In this document: positions 54,403-64,000 of the stretch, in pieces | Layout of the letters: each line of letters starts with the position of its first letter | How positions within the stretch are numbered: the first letter of the stretch is position 1 | Assembly (NCBI GenBank): GCA_021399435.1 | Contig: JAJTUP010000042.1 | Coordinates: 62,001 to 126,000, forward strand | From: Diaporthe sp. PMI_573 | Taxonomy: Eukaryota > Ascomycota > Sordariomycetes > Diaporthales > Diaporthaceae | Direction of reading: 5' to 3' | DNA: 64,000 nt | Made by a program: the position numbers and the translations under genes | Notes under the pieces: generated by a model | Told to the model about the DNA's origin: nothing | Seen by the model: the letters and a program-made list of their open reading frames with translations, nothing else | The model's database searches: none

Positions 54403-54745
54403 CTATCCTATGCTAGTGTTGGGATATTGCACCCTGTTGTGGCTGCCGTTCCATCTCAAAAGACACATTGCCAATCGCTCTGATCCGATATCCCGTGGCC
54501 GGAAGCGATTATCATGGTGAGTGACTTCCTTGTGGAAGGTGGTGACGAAATCTTGATGATGTTGTTTATCGTCAATCTCCTGAACGAGCTGCTCCAACGT
54601 CGTGATGCTTTCGTCGTTAACTGTTTGAATGATGGGCTTTCCCGCAAATGCCCGCAGGGCGCCGCATGCTGTGAAGATGCCTCTGGCTGGTATGTTGTGG
54701 ATTGCGGTTGCGAAGCATACGGCATGAGAGAAGATTGGGATGTAT
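54403..54745 (-). pseudogene. unrecognised ORF fragment
   Basis: Reading past the annotated start, the minus frame gives FSHAVCFATAIHNIPARGIF, then CGALRAFAGKPIIQTVNDES, TTLEQLVQEIDDKQHHQDFV. It looks coding but matches nothing I know. It is cut at both ends. Confidence 0.3.
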
Positions 54746-54812
54746 AATATAAAGTGGCATATTTTGAAGAATTGAGCATATATACAGTATCTACCTTCCC
54801 TACCTACCTTAT

Positions 54813-54892
54813 CTTCTACCCACCAATCTACCCACTACTCTACCCACCACTCTACCCACCACTCTACCCACCACTCTACCCACTCTACCCGG
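54813..54892. repeat. 12-bp minisatellite
   Basis: ACTCTACCCACC repeated five to six times, flanked by CTACCC variants. Confidence 0.85.
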
Positions 54893-54926
54893 GTAGGGTA
54901 AAGAAGTGGGTAGAGCTCCCTCTACT

Positions 54927-55072
54927 CTACAATGCCCAAGTATGACTAGCAGACGGCCGCGAAGTAATGATGACATTGGGTTGACAGGGTAGCTCGCGTA
55001 GAAAGCGGGACATGTCAGACTCGCCGCTAGCAATCCGATCCACTTCATCCCAGCCATCAAGCACTGAAGGCT
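54927..55072 (-). pseudogene. NACHT-domain fragment
   Basis: KPSVLDGWDEVDRIASGESD followed by MSRFLRELPCQPNVIITSRP is the Walker B (VLDGWDEV) to sensor 1 (VIITSRP) stretch of a STAND NTPase of the NACHT type, a family used in fungal self/non-self recognition. About 50 residues survive. Its start merges with the HMG-CoA-reductase fragment in another frame. Confidence 0.75.
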
Positions 55073-55278
55073 TTGCATCCTCTCGAGCAGCTGGCAACAA
55101 GCGTCGGTTTGCAAGTAGCAAGAGGCGCTGGAATCTTATCCATAAAAAGCGTGCCCACGGTATCAGGGCCTTCGACCTGTAATGGGCCAGCTAAGCCCAG
55201 AGGTACTTCGGTGAATCCGACGTGGTTCTCGATCAAGTAGGAAATTGGTCCAGTGCTTTCGGGTATGGTTTGGGTCAT
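55066..55278 (-). pseudogene. HMG-CoA reductase-like fragment
   Basis: ISYLIENHVGFTEVPLGLAG, then IPAPLATCKPTLVASCSRGC and KAF are the first substrate-binding block of class I HMG-CoA reductases (ENxxGxxPVPLGVAGPL, MATTEGxLVASxxRGCKA). The Glu of TTEG is changed to K (CKPT), the catalytic glutamate position, so the fragment could not work. It stops at the NACHT junction near 55070. Confidence 0.8.
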
Positions 55279-55437
55279 TCTGCGAGTTTATGCACTAGTG
55301 TTTTATCAGATGAGACGAAGCGCTAGCTCGGTATTTAATGAACCAGATTCATCGCGAGTCTACTGGACATGGCCACTTGTCAAAATGACGGCTTTGGCTA
55401 CCTTCTTGGCCGAGGAGCACGATGCTTCTGTTGCTGC

Positions 55438-56019
55438 TTAGGTATTTCCTTGCTGGCGTTCTCGCAGGTTTCGAATCCTCTGAGATCGCCTCGGTGCTTT
55501 GATGTTTTTAAGCTTTTTGCTGTCCTTCTCTGCTAGTATGACTCCGGGCTCTGTCTGGCCTGCTAGCTTCCAAGTGTGCCCCAGTAGGGCATAAGTGTTT
55601 GCCTGGAAGCGTGGAAGACAGTAAGTGACAGCAAACCACGTTAGCTTGGATGGATCTTTGGTTTCGCCAATCCTTCCTTGGAAACCTGCCCATTGCCAAG
55701 GAAGCGACGTGAAAACCGTATAACACGCTCCTTGTGGCATTGCGCCATTCTCGAGTTTTTTTAGGTCATCTCGCGTGCCCGTCTGTAGGTTAGGTACATG
55801 CTTGTGATCCATAGGTATAGAGCTGTTTTTAAATGCATAATATCTTCTTCGGCGACCATTTTCCTTGGGGATTGGGTCAAATGAGATCATTGTGTGTCCC
55901 TTTACCCGCATCTTCCCCTCGACCCGTGCTTCCGCATCCTGGAATGACTCCGGGTCTTGAATTGTAACTCGGAAGTAGCCGTTCTTCTTTATGTAAAACT
56001 TATTCGTATCAACCTTCAC
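55438..56019 (-). CDS. unrecognised protein, 193 residues
   Basis: Single-exon frame: KKNGYFRVTIQDPESFQDAE, VKGHTMISFDPIPKENGRRR, CYTVFTSLPWQWAGFQGRIG, LTWFAVTYCLPRFQANTYAL, then a basic C-terminus (KKLKNIKAPRRSQRIRNLRE) that looks like a nuclear or nucleolar signal. There are no membrane segments and no signal peptide. Composition and length are coding-like and it has no breaks, but I cannot assign a family. Confidence 0.5.
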   Translation of the reverse strand: MKVDTNKFYIKKNGYFRVTIQDPESFQDAEARVEGKMRVKGHTMISFDPIPKENGRRRRYYAFKNSSIPMDHKHVPNLQTGTRDDLKKLENGAMPQGACYTVFTSLPWQWAGFQGRIGETKDPSKLTWFAVTYCLPRFQANTYALLGHTWKLAGQTEPGVILAEKDSKKLKNIKAPRRSQRIRNLRERQQGNT

Positions 56020-57289
56020 ACACGGTTGGGAATTTATATGTTAAATTCTTGAGGACAGGTGTGTACATCTGTATTAAGATCATCAAGATTCCTTCAGGCC
56101 AATGATGGCTGACATTGCAGGCGCAGATCACGGACTGCTCCCCTCCTCTCCCCCCTACCCTCCCCTTCCTTGAGACTCCTCTTTCAGTACGATCCTCGCA
56201 TCCTGTATCTTATGACCAGCATCTAGTTGGAAATGGGCTGATTATTGCTCTGTTACTACTACCAGAGTAAATCGCCATCTAGCATGAGCTAGCTAGGACT
56301 TACGAGACTCGTCTCTCTAGGGTAGGCGCCTACGACGAAATATCGTACGTGGTAGACATGGGACTGTGTGAAGGGGAGAATGAGACGATGGGCTTATGTA
56401 TAATCATGGATGGATAGCGAGAAAGATGCAAAACCTCACATTAGCAAACATGGTCTCCGTGGTCAAGTCTAGGTCTCCTTCCAGGAGAGCAATGTCACCG
56501 AAGCACTTCCAGCCAGCCTCAACCTCCTTAGTCGCTGCCTGCTGTTTACACCTTGAGGAACGGCGATGTTAAGCTTCTAGGGTATCCAACCTATTATATA
56601 GTATCTCGGCTCCTCCCCCCTCAGACATAAGCAGAGTGTGTCGACCCAAACACAGCCTGCAACATCGCAAGGTCCTTTCGACGTCCTTGCTCTGATCGTC
56701 CTCGGTCACGTAGTATCTTAAGCCGAAAGGCGTTTTATGGCTCCGCTTTTTTTCGGCAAATAGGTATGTGCGAGCTAAGTATGACGATGAGGAGATTTGA
56801 AAGCGTTGGGTGGGGATTTTGGAAAAGCGCCGAGTCAAAAACGCAGACATTTCTCGCTCACGCCTAGACGTTGTCATGCAAGCGAAATTTAACAATTAAA
56901 AGGTGTCAAACATCACCATATTTATAATTGCAAGTGTATGAAGTAAGCCTATAATTGCAAGTGTATGAAGTAAGCCTATAGGTCATTCTCGTCGCGCAGT
57001 CGACCGGGTCTGTCTCCGCTTAGTTGTTATGCCTGAATATGGAGATGGGATGGCCGAAGTAATTCGTCCTATGGCAACAGGTTCGTCCTCGGTAGATTTC
57101 TTCCTCTTGAGATTCCTTAGACGGATCGCGCGTTCTCCATCCGTCAGAAGCGTATGTTCCACAAGATTCTCACTTCAGAGCTGCAGCATACCATCGACAA
57201 TGACTGTCGGACTATTAATCAGAGTTGGTCTTGTACTGCTTGGTTCTTAAAACATGCAGAAACAATTTAGTGAGTGGGGTCTTTGGGTC
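56020..57289. other. no supported gene; 27-bp direct duplication
   Basis: 56924-56950 and 56951-56977 are identical 27-bp units (ATAATTGCAAGTGTATGAAG plus TAAGCCT). A 108-codon minus frame at 56569-56895 has no family features. Confidence 0.5.
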
Positions 57290-57540
57290 ACTGTTCGACG
57301 CGTTTTGGGCTGAAAGATTCCTTGACGATCAGGGAGCCAGGCTGGTAAAAGCGGGAATGGCGGGAAACCCGGTTTCTATTCGTAGCTTGACGATAAAGTC
57401 TAGACTGATGGATGACTACACAGTTGTAGGTACTGGTAGGGGCTTTAGAAGTCCATATGGTTTGTGCCTGGAAGCTTTGTTTTTATTGCACGAATCGCAT
57501 TGCTTGATGGAGCGGAAAACAAAGGTCGTCCTAAGGAAAG
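57290..57540 (-). mobile_element. gypsy integrase fragment inside the P450
   Basis: [26 protein letters not shown], then SSISLDFIVKL in the next codons is the zinc-finger end and the first catalytic Asp of a Ty3/gypsy integrase. It is in frame with the P450 part until a stop after PTTV. It differs from the gypsy at 32.5 kb. Confidence 0.75.
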
Positions 57541-58278
57541 AATACGTGGGTTGCCGCCAATTTGGCTCCCAGCCTTCCTGTGCCAGCAAGCCAAGAGGCT
57601 CGCCGAACGAAAAGGCAGAGATAATGTCGGTGGTGAAACAAGAATAAGCCATGGTTATATCGAATGCTTTCTGCCCTCTACATCTTAACAACTTATCGCA
57701 TAGATGTTGCAGCTGCTTTATAATCTCAGGTTCGAATTGCAATGTGTGTTGCCGGGAGAAATGCCTGGCCATCGGTGAACGCCGGGCTCGGTGGAGGTCA
57801 TGATCCACAGTTCCAAACCCTGTGCGATCCATCGGTGCGACCAGCGATTGGCATATGTATTCACTCTTATTTCTCTTACGACGGCCCGTCGCATAAATTT
57901 CATCGATGAATTGCGGATCGTTGCAATGTAGCTCCGAGGGGTTGATACGAACAAGAGGCACTATTTAGCGGAAATGGTCAGCTTTTATTGCATTGAAACA
58001 AAAAGAAGTATTTACTAACCATACTGTTTGTGCATCTTCTCTATTTGTGAAGTGTACCTTCCAGTCTTCACGAGGTCATACCAAGCCTCATAGCAATAGG
58101 TCATTTGAGCGAGTTTCGGTCCTGGGAACTGGCTCAGAGGATGGAAAGGAGAGACATTGTAAATGAAAATGGAAAGTTTAAAGAATGCCCACAGACCAGT
58201 CAGCCACAGAAGAGAGTTGACCGAGATTGAAAGGCCATGGCCGTTTAAGTATGAGTCAAGGATACCGACGTCAAGCAT
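57416..58278 (-). pseudogene. cytochrome P450, N-terminal part only
   Basis: Exon 1 (58020-58278) has a membrane anchor ([20 protein letters not shown]) and the [20 protein letters not shown] hinge, [20 protein letters not shown]. After a 59-bp intron (GTTAGT..AATAG) exon 2 reads PLVRINPSELHCNDPQFIDE, FGTVDHDLHRARRSPMARHF, SRQHTLQFEPEIIKQL and TDIISAFSFGEPLGLL. These are the B- to E-helix motifs of fungal CYP monooxygenases of secondary metabolism. At about 57540 a gypsy integrase takes over in frame. The I-helix, ExxR and haem-binding Cys loop are absent. Confidence 0.9.
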
Positions 58279-59721
58279 CGTGTTGATTGAGTATGAGAAG
58301 TATCTACAGGACTCCGTATATATTATAATACATGTCTACCAGGAAAGTCTTCCCTTTATTGACTGTCAGTATAACGTATAAATGTAGTAACTAGTTATAA
58401 TGTGCTTAATGTACAGTACTACCCTATTTATAATATGACAGAAATACTTTGCGATAAGATACAAAATGTCTAGCCTAAGTACAGTCCTATAAGCATTTCT
58501 ATCTGTGTACTTCATTCTTATTTGGTGCGCGGGGAGGGTTCGCTTTGTTATTGCTTTTGTTCTCTTATTTAAGCACGTGGACGGAGGTTAGTACAGTACA
58601 TAGCGATGCCTATATCCAATGTAAGGACTAAAACTTTGAAAGCTGAGGGAGTATTGGTACTTTATTAGACGAATCGAATTTCATGCATTACCTGTAGCGG
58701 CTCATTTTTCGATCTTTCCAAGCAATGCACTTATCTTAGGGCTTCGTGGGTGGGGGACGGAGGAGTTTATATAATACATTTGTCGTGCCCGATTCGAGGA
58801 CTCTTGGGCTACACCGGACTTCGTGAAGGTCTTCATTGCTCTTTGTGCTAGGAACTTCAATTACTCGTCTAATTTGGGGAAAACGAGACCGCACCCCAGA
58901 AGTACATGCTGCAACCCAGTCGATCAAATCTACACCCTAAGTCTAAATTTAGGCACTCTAGGGGCTAAGGGGGCGGGCGGTTATTTCGCCCAGATTTTAG
59001 TATAGTGGACCGCCTTCGACGTAAAGCAGTCGAATCGTGCTGCTTGCACTGATCTTCGTAGACCGCTCCTGTTTGCTGTGGAAACGGATTGTCTGGTAAT
59101 GCCACACTTTTTTTTCATTTAGTAATTTTGATTTTCTTCCTAATAGAATCAGAGAAACAAGAAAGGAAAAACGAGAATGGTCCTTAGATTGAATGAGCTG
59201 AAAGCAGAACATTACATATTGGCCTTCCCGGAGAAGAACCGAGTATACCGTCATGCAGCTACAAACAACCGCCATGAACAATTCTGTCAGAGCAAGCAAG
59301 CCTGGGGGGTTAGTGTCTTTTCCCCTGTTTAAAAGTACTTTCCTAAATTAGAATGATAACAAACTTATAAATTGAGAGATGCAGACTATTTATGAGTACA
59401 GATGTATTATATGAAATTTTCTACAGATGGCTTTTAGAGGTAGCTGTGAGCCCATTAACTACCTTTAAATGCAATAAGGAAATTAATTCCAGACTGTTAT
59501 TCTTTAACACTTTAATTTCAAAAATTTAATTTAAAATTATCTTGCCCGCTAGGACAACGCACAAGAATTGCACACTGCGCCCACAGTCACACTTAATCTC
59601 GAATGGGCCAGTGCTCAAATGCATATAGACTAGACAGGGCCTCCAAACTTCATTCTTCGTTTTTAATATTGTAATGCCGAAGTTTGTGTTCCCCCAACAC
59701 GTTTGCAATAATATATTCTCC
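58279..59721. other. gene-free, AT-rich in parts
   Basis: 59340-59560 is markedly AT-rich. Frames of up to 100 codons have no family features. Confidence 0.45.
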
Positions 59722-60256
59722 ATGTCTCTCCCAGGACTGACGAAACTCCTAAATCACGATCAAGTCCAGAATTCGTTCTACTGGAGACAGGCCTTCAACA
59801 TCATAACCCAGGAGCTCTCGGTAAGCATCAGCACGACTCCATGACTGAGAAACACATACTAAATAGTGCCAGACCGTCAGAAGATTCTGTATGTGTAATC
59901 AACCCCAAAACCCTGATAGACGGATGATCGAGTGTCCTACATGTAAGGAGTGGCTCCATGAGGAGTGTCTGAAGGATCCAATTCTGAGGACGTCCAACTC
60001 TCCTGACATTCGGAAAATACGTGAGGACTCAGGTGTGAAGAAGGCTTTGGGCGGTGGGGAATCGGCAATAACTGCCCGCAAGCTCAGGCGGCGACGAAAA
60101 ACAGCCGGGAAGAGATTCGCAAACCAGTACGAGGGTTACTTAGAAGTGAGCTTGATTGCCGATCAGAACGTATTCGAGGTCACAGACCTGGAAGGAAGAG
60201 CTCAAATGCATCGTTTGTGGTACCCTTATTCAGTATCTCTTTCCAAAGTCTCCTGA
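59722..60256 (+). pseudogene. PHD-finger protein fragment (BAH-PHD type)
   Basis: Exon 59722-59820 (FYWRQAFNIITQELS) is joined through a 46-bp intron (GTAAGC..AATAG) to 59867-60256. The PHD finger FCMC..PDRRMIECPTCKEWLHEECL keeps its Cys4-His-Cys order. The lead-in WRQxFNxxTQELS is the end of a BAH domain as found in fungal BAH-PHD chromatin proteins. The BAH part upstream is missing and the tail after LEVSLIADQNVFEVTDLEG runs into a convergent HET gene. PHD fingers read histone H3 tails. Confidence 0.65.
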
Positions 60257-61166
60257 ACGCACCCGGTTCGCCTTAACCGTAGATAAGCGGCATATGAATG
60301 CCAAAGAGACCCAGCAGTGAGTACGCCCTGTCCTCCTTTCGTGTTGTCTCACGCTTCTCTGCCCATGCAAGTCGCTCGGGAATGCTGAAGTGAGATAGTG
60401 GGTCGCCTCGAAGGATAGCGAGAGGAAGCCCAGTGATGTCGTGGATATCATGTTCTAGAGACTCCCTTGTCCCCAGTCGCACACCTTCCCTCGAAAAGAA
60501 CTCAACAGACACCGGGGCAATCAGCTCTTGGAGGGTCCAGCCACGGGTGAACAACCTGCTCTTTCGAAAAGACTGCCCCCAGCTAGGCTTTTCGACCGTA
60601 TCTCTAGACGGGGTCGAGACATCGGAAAGGAAGACGTAGAATTTGGTGGCATCACGATACCAGCGAAACATAGAGTTTATGGCCTCCTGAAGCTCAGTGT
60701 TGTTTGGCTTGTCGATACCGCACGTATCGACCCAACAGAACTCTAGGCCGTCCTTCCAAGCCTGGCCTGCACAGAAGCGGATTTTGTCGTACCCAATCTT
60801 GTTCTTCCCCGTCCCATCCTTCAGATCCTGAAAGAGGACCTCTTCAGCACCCCATGTGTGTGAAAGTATCGCATACTGGGGAATTTCGCCATCGGGGAAG
60901 TCCCTTGTAAGGTGTGGCTTACTGTTGAGCGAAGTTGGCAATCTTACTCGATCGCGTACTGCGCAGTGCAATGATTCGTAAGGGCAGGTCGGATGTGACC
61001 AAAATAGCGAGACTGTGTCCAAAAGTGCAAATTCCGCATCATCCGGCCCTTTGTGGTCCATCTTCCTTCTCTTGGCCAGGCGTACAGCCTTGCCTATAGA
61101 CGTAATGTCTTGATTTTCTTTCGTTGTCCGAACTCGTTGGCATCGAAAGCCAGACAACGCACCCAC
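60247..61166 (-). pseudogene. HET-domain protein, nonsense and truncated
   Basis: The minus frame from 61166 carries the whole HET core: YAILSHTWG (98-106), FCWVDTCGIDKPNNTELQEA (143-162), FYVFLSDV and RGWTLQELIAP (208-218), then GLPLAILRGDPL and RAYSLLGLFGIHMPLIYG. Directly after YG is a TAA, but GEPGAFRRLWKEI continues in the same frame, as in intact relatives. HET proteins trigger vegetative incompatibility or cell death when paired with a partner allele. The effector or repeat domain that normally follows is gone at about 60247. Confidence 0.88.
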
Positions 61167-61218
61167 AAGCCGATCATGCTGCCCCCTTCTACCGCTGTTA
61201 TAAGTGATGAGCTACTGG

Positions 61219-61560
61219 CTATCGTGCCAGAGAAGAAGGGGTTCTGGCGTGTTGTTCCCACGCGTGCAAAGTGCCTGTGCGGCCCATGCCGCACATGACC
61301 TCGTCTAGAATCAGGAGCGCCCCGTGCTCCTCGCATATCGCCTTTATGGCCCTGAAGTACCCCGGTGGCGCTGCCATGTAGCCGAGCGCTGCGCCCACAA
61401 CTGGCTCGGCGATGAAGGCTGCGATGGTGTTAGGGCCGGCGGCCTGGAAGGCTTCTTCGAGCTCAGCGCCTTTCCTCGCGACAAAGGCTGTGTCGGGATC
61501 ACCAGGGATTACCTCCGGCAAAGGATGCCCTTGCTGTATAAAACCCTCGGTACCGTCAGG
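61219..61560 (-). pseudogene. class-III aminotransferase internal fragment
   Basis: TEGFIQQGHPLPEVIPGDPD, then TIAAFIAEPVVGAALGYMAA, PPGYFRAIKAICEEHGALLI and LDEVMCGMGRTGTLHAWEQ are the mid-part of an omega-aminotransferase (substrate loop and the LILDEVxxGxGRTG metal/PLP ring strand). The PLP-binding lysine comes later and is absent. Confidence 0.85.
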
Positions 61561-61941
61561 GGATTTAATGGGCTCCGGGTCCTCGACCAGGTCTAGGAAG
61601 GTCTGGCTTGGCGGGGTGATATGGACATCACCGCTTCCGAGGCTGCAGCCGATTTAGTTTCCTCTGTGGCAGCACCAAGGGAGGCCGCCAACTGACCTTC
61701 AGCCCCAATGGAACCCACAAGCGGGCTTGCTGTAGATGCTGCCGAACAAGGGTTCAAACAGGTCCTTCGCTTGGCCCGGTTCAATAAGCCCTCTCTGACC
61801 TTAGACTCGCTAGCCTGGTTCTGCTGATCTCCAGTACTTAAGGCAGCCAGCTCCCTCACGAGGCAGCTGCCTCGTCTCATTCCAACTTCTCTTCCCCAAC
61901 AACTCTCCAGACCGATACCACACCAAGAGCCGACTGCCGCC
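61561..61941. other. short intergenic stretch
   Basis: Likely promoter of the next gene, with a pyrimidine/CA-rich leader just before 61942. Weak minus frames have no family features. Confidence 0.4.
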
Positions 61942-62961
61942 ATGGACCTTCAGATCCCCTCTTGCGATAACTTTGTCGAAGAAGCCGCTATATCACCTCC
62001 TGTGACGCCGGGTGAGACAGCGAAAGCTATCTTATGCCGGCAGCCTAGCCCACCTCCGGAACCACCCAGCGCGGTCTATCTCAAAGATGGAGTCGGTGAT
62101 GACTTTACATCCTGGGTTGACCAATATCTTACACACAATCAGTCCGGACGACAACGGAAACCGCCGGTTAGCTGTTGGTCAACCCTACATTCAGCACCTG
62201 ACCTGGACCAGCAGTCCTGCTGTGGTTTTCTAGACGCACAAATCGTGGATCGCCTTGACCTTGATGTGGTATTGTTAGACGAGGATATCTGGTTAAGCGA
62301 CTTGTGGTGGAATACTGTGGGAGAAGTCAGCCTTGAGAGCACTCCTGACGGTGATCCAAGGTCGGAAAGTGACAACAGGCAACAATGTTGCCAGAACAGC
62401 GAACAGCATGGTTCTTGGGATCCCACCAATGAGGTTTTTGAGATCAGCCACGCAGATTTCGAGGATTCATTGAGACCGAAACACTACCCGCAGGCCCATT
62501 TAAAGCGTCTACAGTCAACAAGGAAGGGTAGCCAAAGAGCTACTGTAAAGCTTGAGCGACGAAGACGGAAGACACCACGGCCGACAAAACCTAGAAGACC
62601 CCTATCCCCACGGCAAAAAACCAAATCAGTCGAGTATGTTCGTCTGGAAGAAATTACTGGTGAAAATGGGGAGTGTTATAAGTGGAATCGACGGGCTGGT
62701 ACTGGTGGATCCTGGGAAGACAAGAGAAAGGAACCCGTAGATGTCCTGGCTCTTTTACGTTCATAGGCACGGCTGCGGATGAAGGTGCGGCCGGGTGGGG
62801 CCAAGCTGCCCTTTGACTTGAGTTCCAGCGATACAGGCACCTGTTTCGAAGGTGAGGTGCAGGACGTCGGCAGGCTCCAAGTGCCTGATAAGGTTATGAT
62901 TGAAATGTGCAGTGATCCTCAGCGGCGGGACGGCTTTCAGGCAACCTGGCATTACCGGTAA
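61942..62961 (+). CDS. unrecognised nuclear-type protein with an in-frame stop
   Basis: The ATG at 61942 follows a CA/CT-rich leader and opens 274 codons: acidic, Ser/Pro-rich N-terminus, LVLLDEDIWLSDLWW-like middle, then a strong basic stretch LERRRRKTPRPTKPRRPLSP (nuclear-signal-like) and WNRRAGTGGSWEDKRKEPVD. A TAG at 62764 ends this, but the same phase stays open for another 64 codons with coding-like content (FDLSSSDTGTCFEGEVQDVG) to 62961. CAG to TAG is a RIP-type change. No domain is recognised. Confidence 0.5.
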
Positions 62962-63658
62962 TGTAAAGATCGGCATACCTTTATATTTATAACCTTAAGA
63001 AAATAATAAGAAATAGAAAAAGGGTATGTACCGGATGTTGATAGTAGATACTGTAGCTACGAGAGCCATGTGAAGCTCATATTCTGATTGGAAAGGAATT
63101 CCGAATAGGTACTCCATCTCGGGCGTGCCAAGAAGTTTCGGTCGAATGTCGTGGTCCTAGCGCAGGCGAGAAACCACCTCCCGCCACATTGAGTATGAAG
63201 TGCTTCTACCTCTTTCATAATTGTTTGTAGTCGCTTTCGAAATGGGATATGTTGCGGGACATATGCCATTTTCATTGGTCAGGCACTGGAGCCAATCCCA
63301 GAGAAGTGCCGCATCCATGCTCACAACTTGTGTACTTCCATTTATTCGCTTCTCCGATCGGCACACGAATGATTTCTGTACTGTACGTGAATAGATTGAT
63401 CAATAAAGTGCTATGTACAGTACTTCTCAAATGCAGTTCGCCAAGAAACGCTTTCACCTCGTTAGCGGTTATATACCAATTGGATGACAGGGAGCCTATC
63501 CAACACGGCGCTATCCTCTTAAAGGCAACCGATCATCATCAATATAGACACAGGAATTCCCGAGCGCCGCTAAAGCGGCTCACGAATCTGCTTGAAGAAT
63601 TAGCCGAAGGCAGGGCAAAAAAAGGGGGGGGGGGAAAGGTGGATAGCCTCACACTCTA
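62962..63658. other. no gene; A7G10 homopolymer tract
   Basis: 63617-63642 is AAAAAAA followed by a run of about ten G. No coding frame of note. Confidence 0.45.
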
Positions 63659-63709
63659 CGCGACCTTAAGATTACTAGTCTCACACTCTACCAATTGAGC
63701 TATGAGCCC
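63659..63709 (-). tRNA. truncated tRNA-Thr (AGT)
   Basis: Reading minus: acceptor GGGCTCA, D arm TAGCTCAATTGGTAGAG, anticodon stem TGAGA/TCTTA with loop CTAGTAA, so anticodon AGT. The variable stretch AGGTC follows, then GCG, where the T arm should begin. Instead comes a second copy of GTAGAGTGTGAG taken from the D/anticodon region. The T arm and 3' acceptor strand are missing, so it should not be functional. Confidence 0.7.
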
Positions 63710-64000
63710 TCGCATATATCTCTCGGAATTTCAAATATATATAGCGGTATGTAGGTAGCGACGGGATATAACAATTTATATAATCACTTCACATGCGGAT
63801 TAATCTGAATCGGGTTTGATCAAACCTTAATCTGTATTGTGCACTCTTAAATTTCAATATTCAGATGTTTTTTCCATGGCAGTTCGTAAGGAATCTATAT
63901 ACAATTATCTCCTTCTTCGCTTAGGTCCTTCTTGGTCGCCCCCCAAGTCCTCATCCCGTTCTTTTCCCTTCCGCGATGGGCGTCGGTTCTGATCAGATGC
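63710..64000. other. no supported gene
   Basis: AT-moderate sequence up to the window edge. Confidence 0.35.

Overview
This window is nuclear DNA of a filamentous ascomycete (Pezizomycotina). Genes have 46-90 bp introns with GT..AG ends and CTRAC-type branch sites. Protein families include a HET domain, a LaeA-like methyltransferase, NmrA, a Pth11/rhodopsin-type receptor and a Delta-9 desaturase with a fused cytochrome b5. The transposons are fungal types: chromodomain gypsy, pogo/Fot with a Psq helix-turn-helix, hAT, piggyBac and a Tad-like LINE. A Sordariomycete such as a Colletotrichum relative is my best guess, but that is inference. The window reads as a transposon-rich accessory or subterminal-like region. 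Apparently intact genes are islands between nested, decayed mobile elements, and many host genes are cut off exactly where an element begins.

Layout. 0.9-2.1 kb: a chromodomain-like gene and a spliced MADS-like gene. 2.4-5.3 kb: two 32-bp minisatellites, a pogo 5' end, and receptor and DUF7587-like fragments. 5.6-12.3 kb: nested mobile DNA (hAT, MITEs, a tRNA-like unit, LTR and pogo ends). 13.4-14.9 kb: the desaturase. 17.9-19.7 kb: an atypical protein kinase. 20.2-23.4 kb: piggyBac beside a second hAT. 23.9-27.4 kb: three unrecognised genes, two of them damaged. 28.1-28.6 kb: a LINE 3' end. 28.8-30.6 kb: an F-box-like gene. 31.3-35.6 kb: a copia 3' end followed by a gypsy 3' half. 35.6-36.5 kb: an MFS transporter stub fused to a hAT C-terminus. 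36.8-37.9 kb: an NmrA-like gene. 39.4-41.1 kb: a host pseudogene cut by a fourth hAT. 41.8-42.6 kb: a truncated tartrate/isopropylmalate-type dehydrogenase. 44.0-45.7 kb: a LaeA-like methyltransferase in eight exons.

46.4-47.6 kb holds two small unrecognised genes. At 49.9 kb there is a two-exon small secreted cysteine-rich protein. At 50.6-52.1 kb come a pogo 3' end, a MITE and an intronless SKP1 paralogue. 52.5-55.3 kb holds mariner, unknown, NACHT and HMG-CoA-reductase fragments. 55.4-56.0 kb is an unknown gene. 57.3-58.3 kb is a P450 cut by a gypsy integrase. 59.7-61.6 kb holds a PHD fragment, a HET pseudogene and an aminotransferase fragment. 61.9-63.0 kb is an unknown nuclear-type gene with an in-frame stop. 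63.66-63.71 kb is a truncated tRNA-Thr.

The genes do not form one operon-like pathway. The themes are chromatin and regulation (chromodomain, MADS-like, LaeA-like, PHD), ubiquitin ligase parts (SKP1 paralogue, F-box-like), self/non-self recognition relics (HET, NACHT) and one effector candidate. Family calls rest on motifs read by eye. Exon models were built by hand and checked for reading frame.
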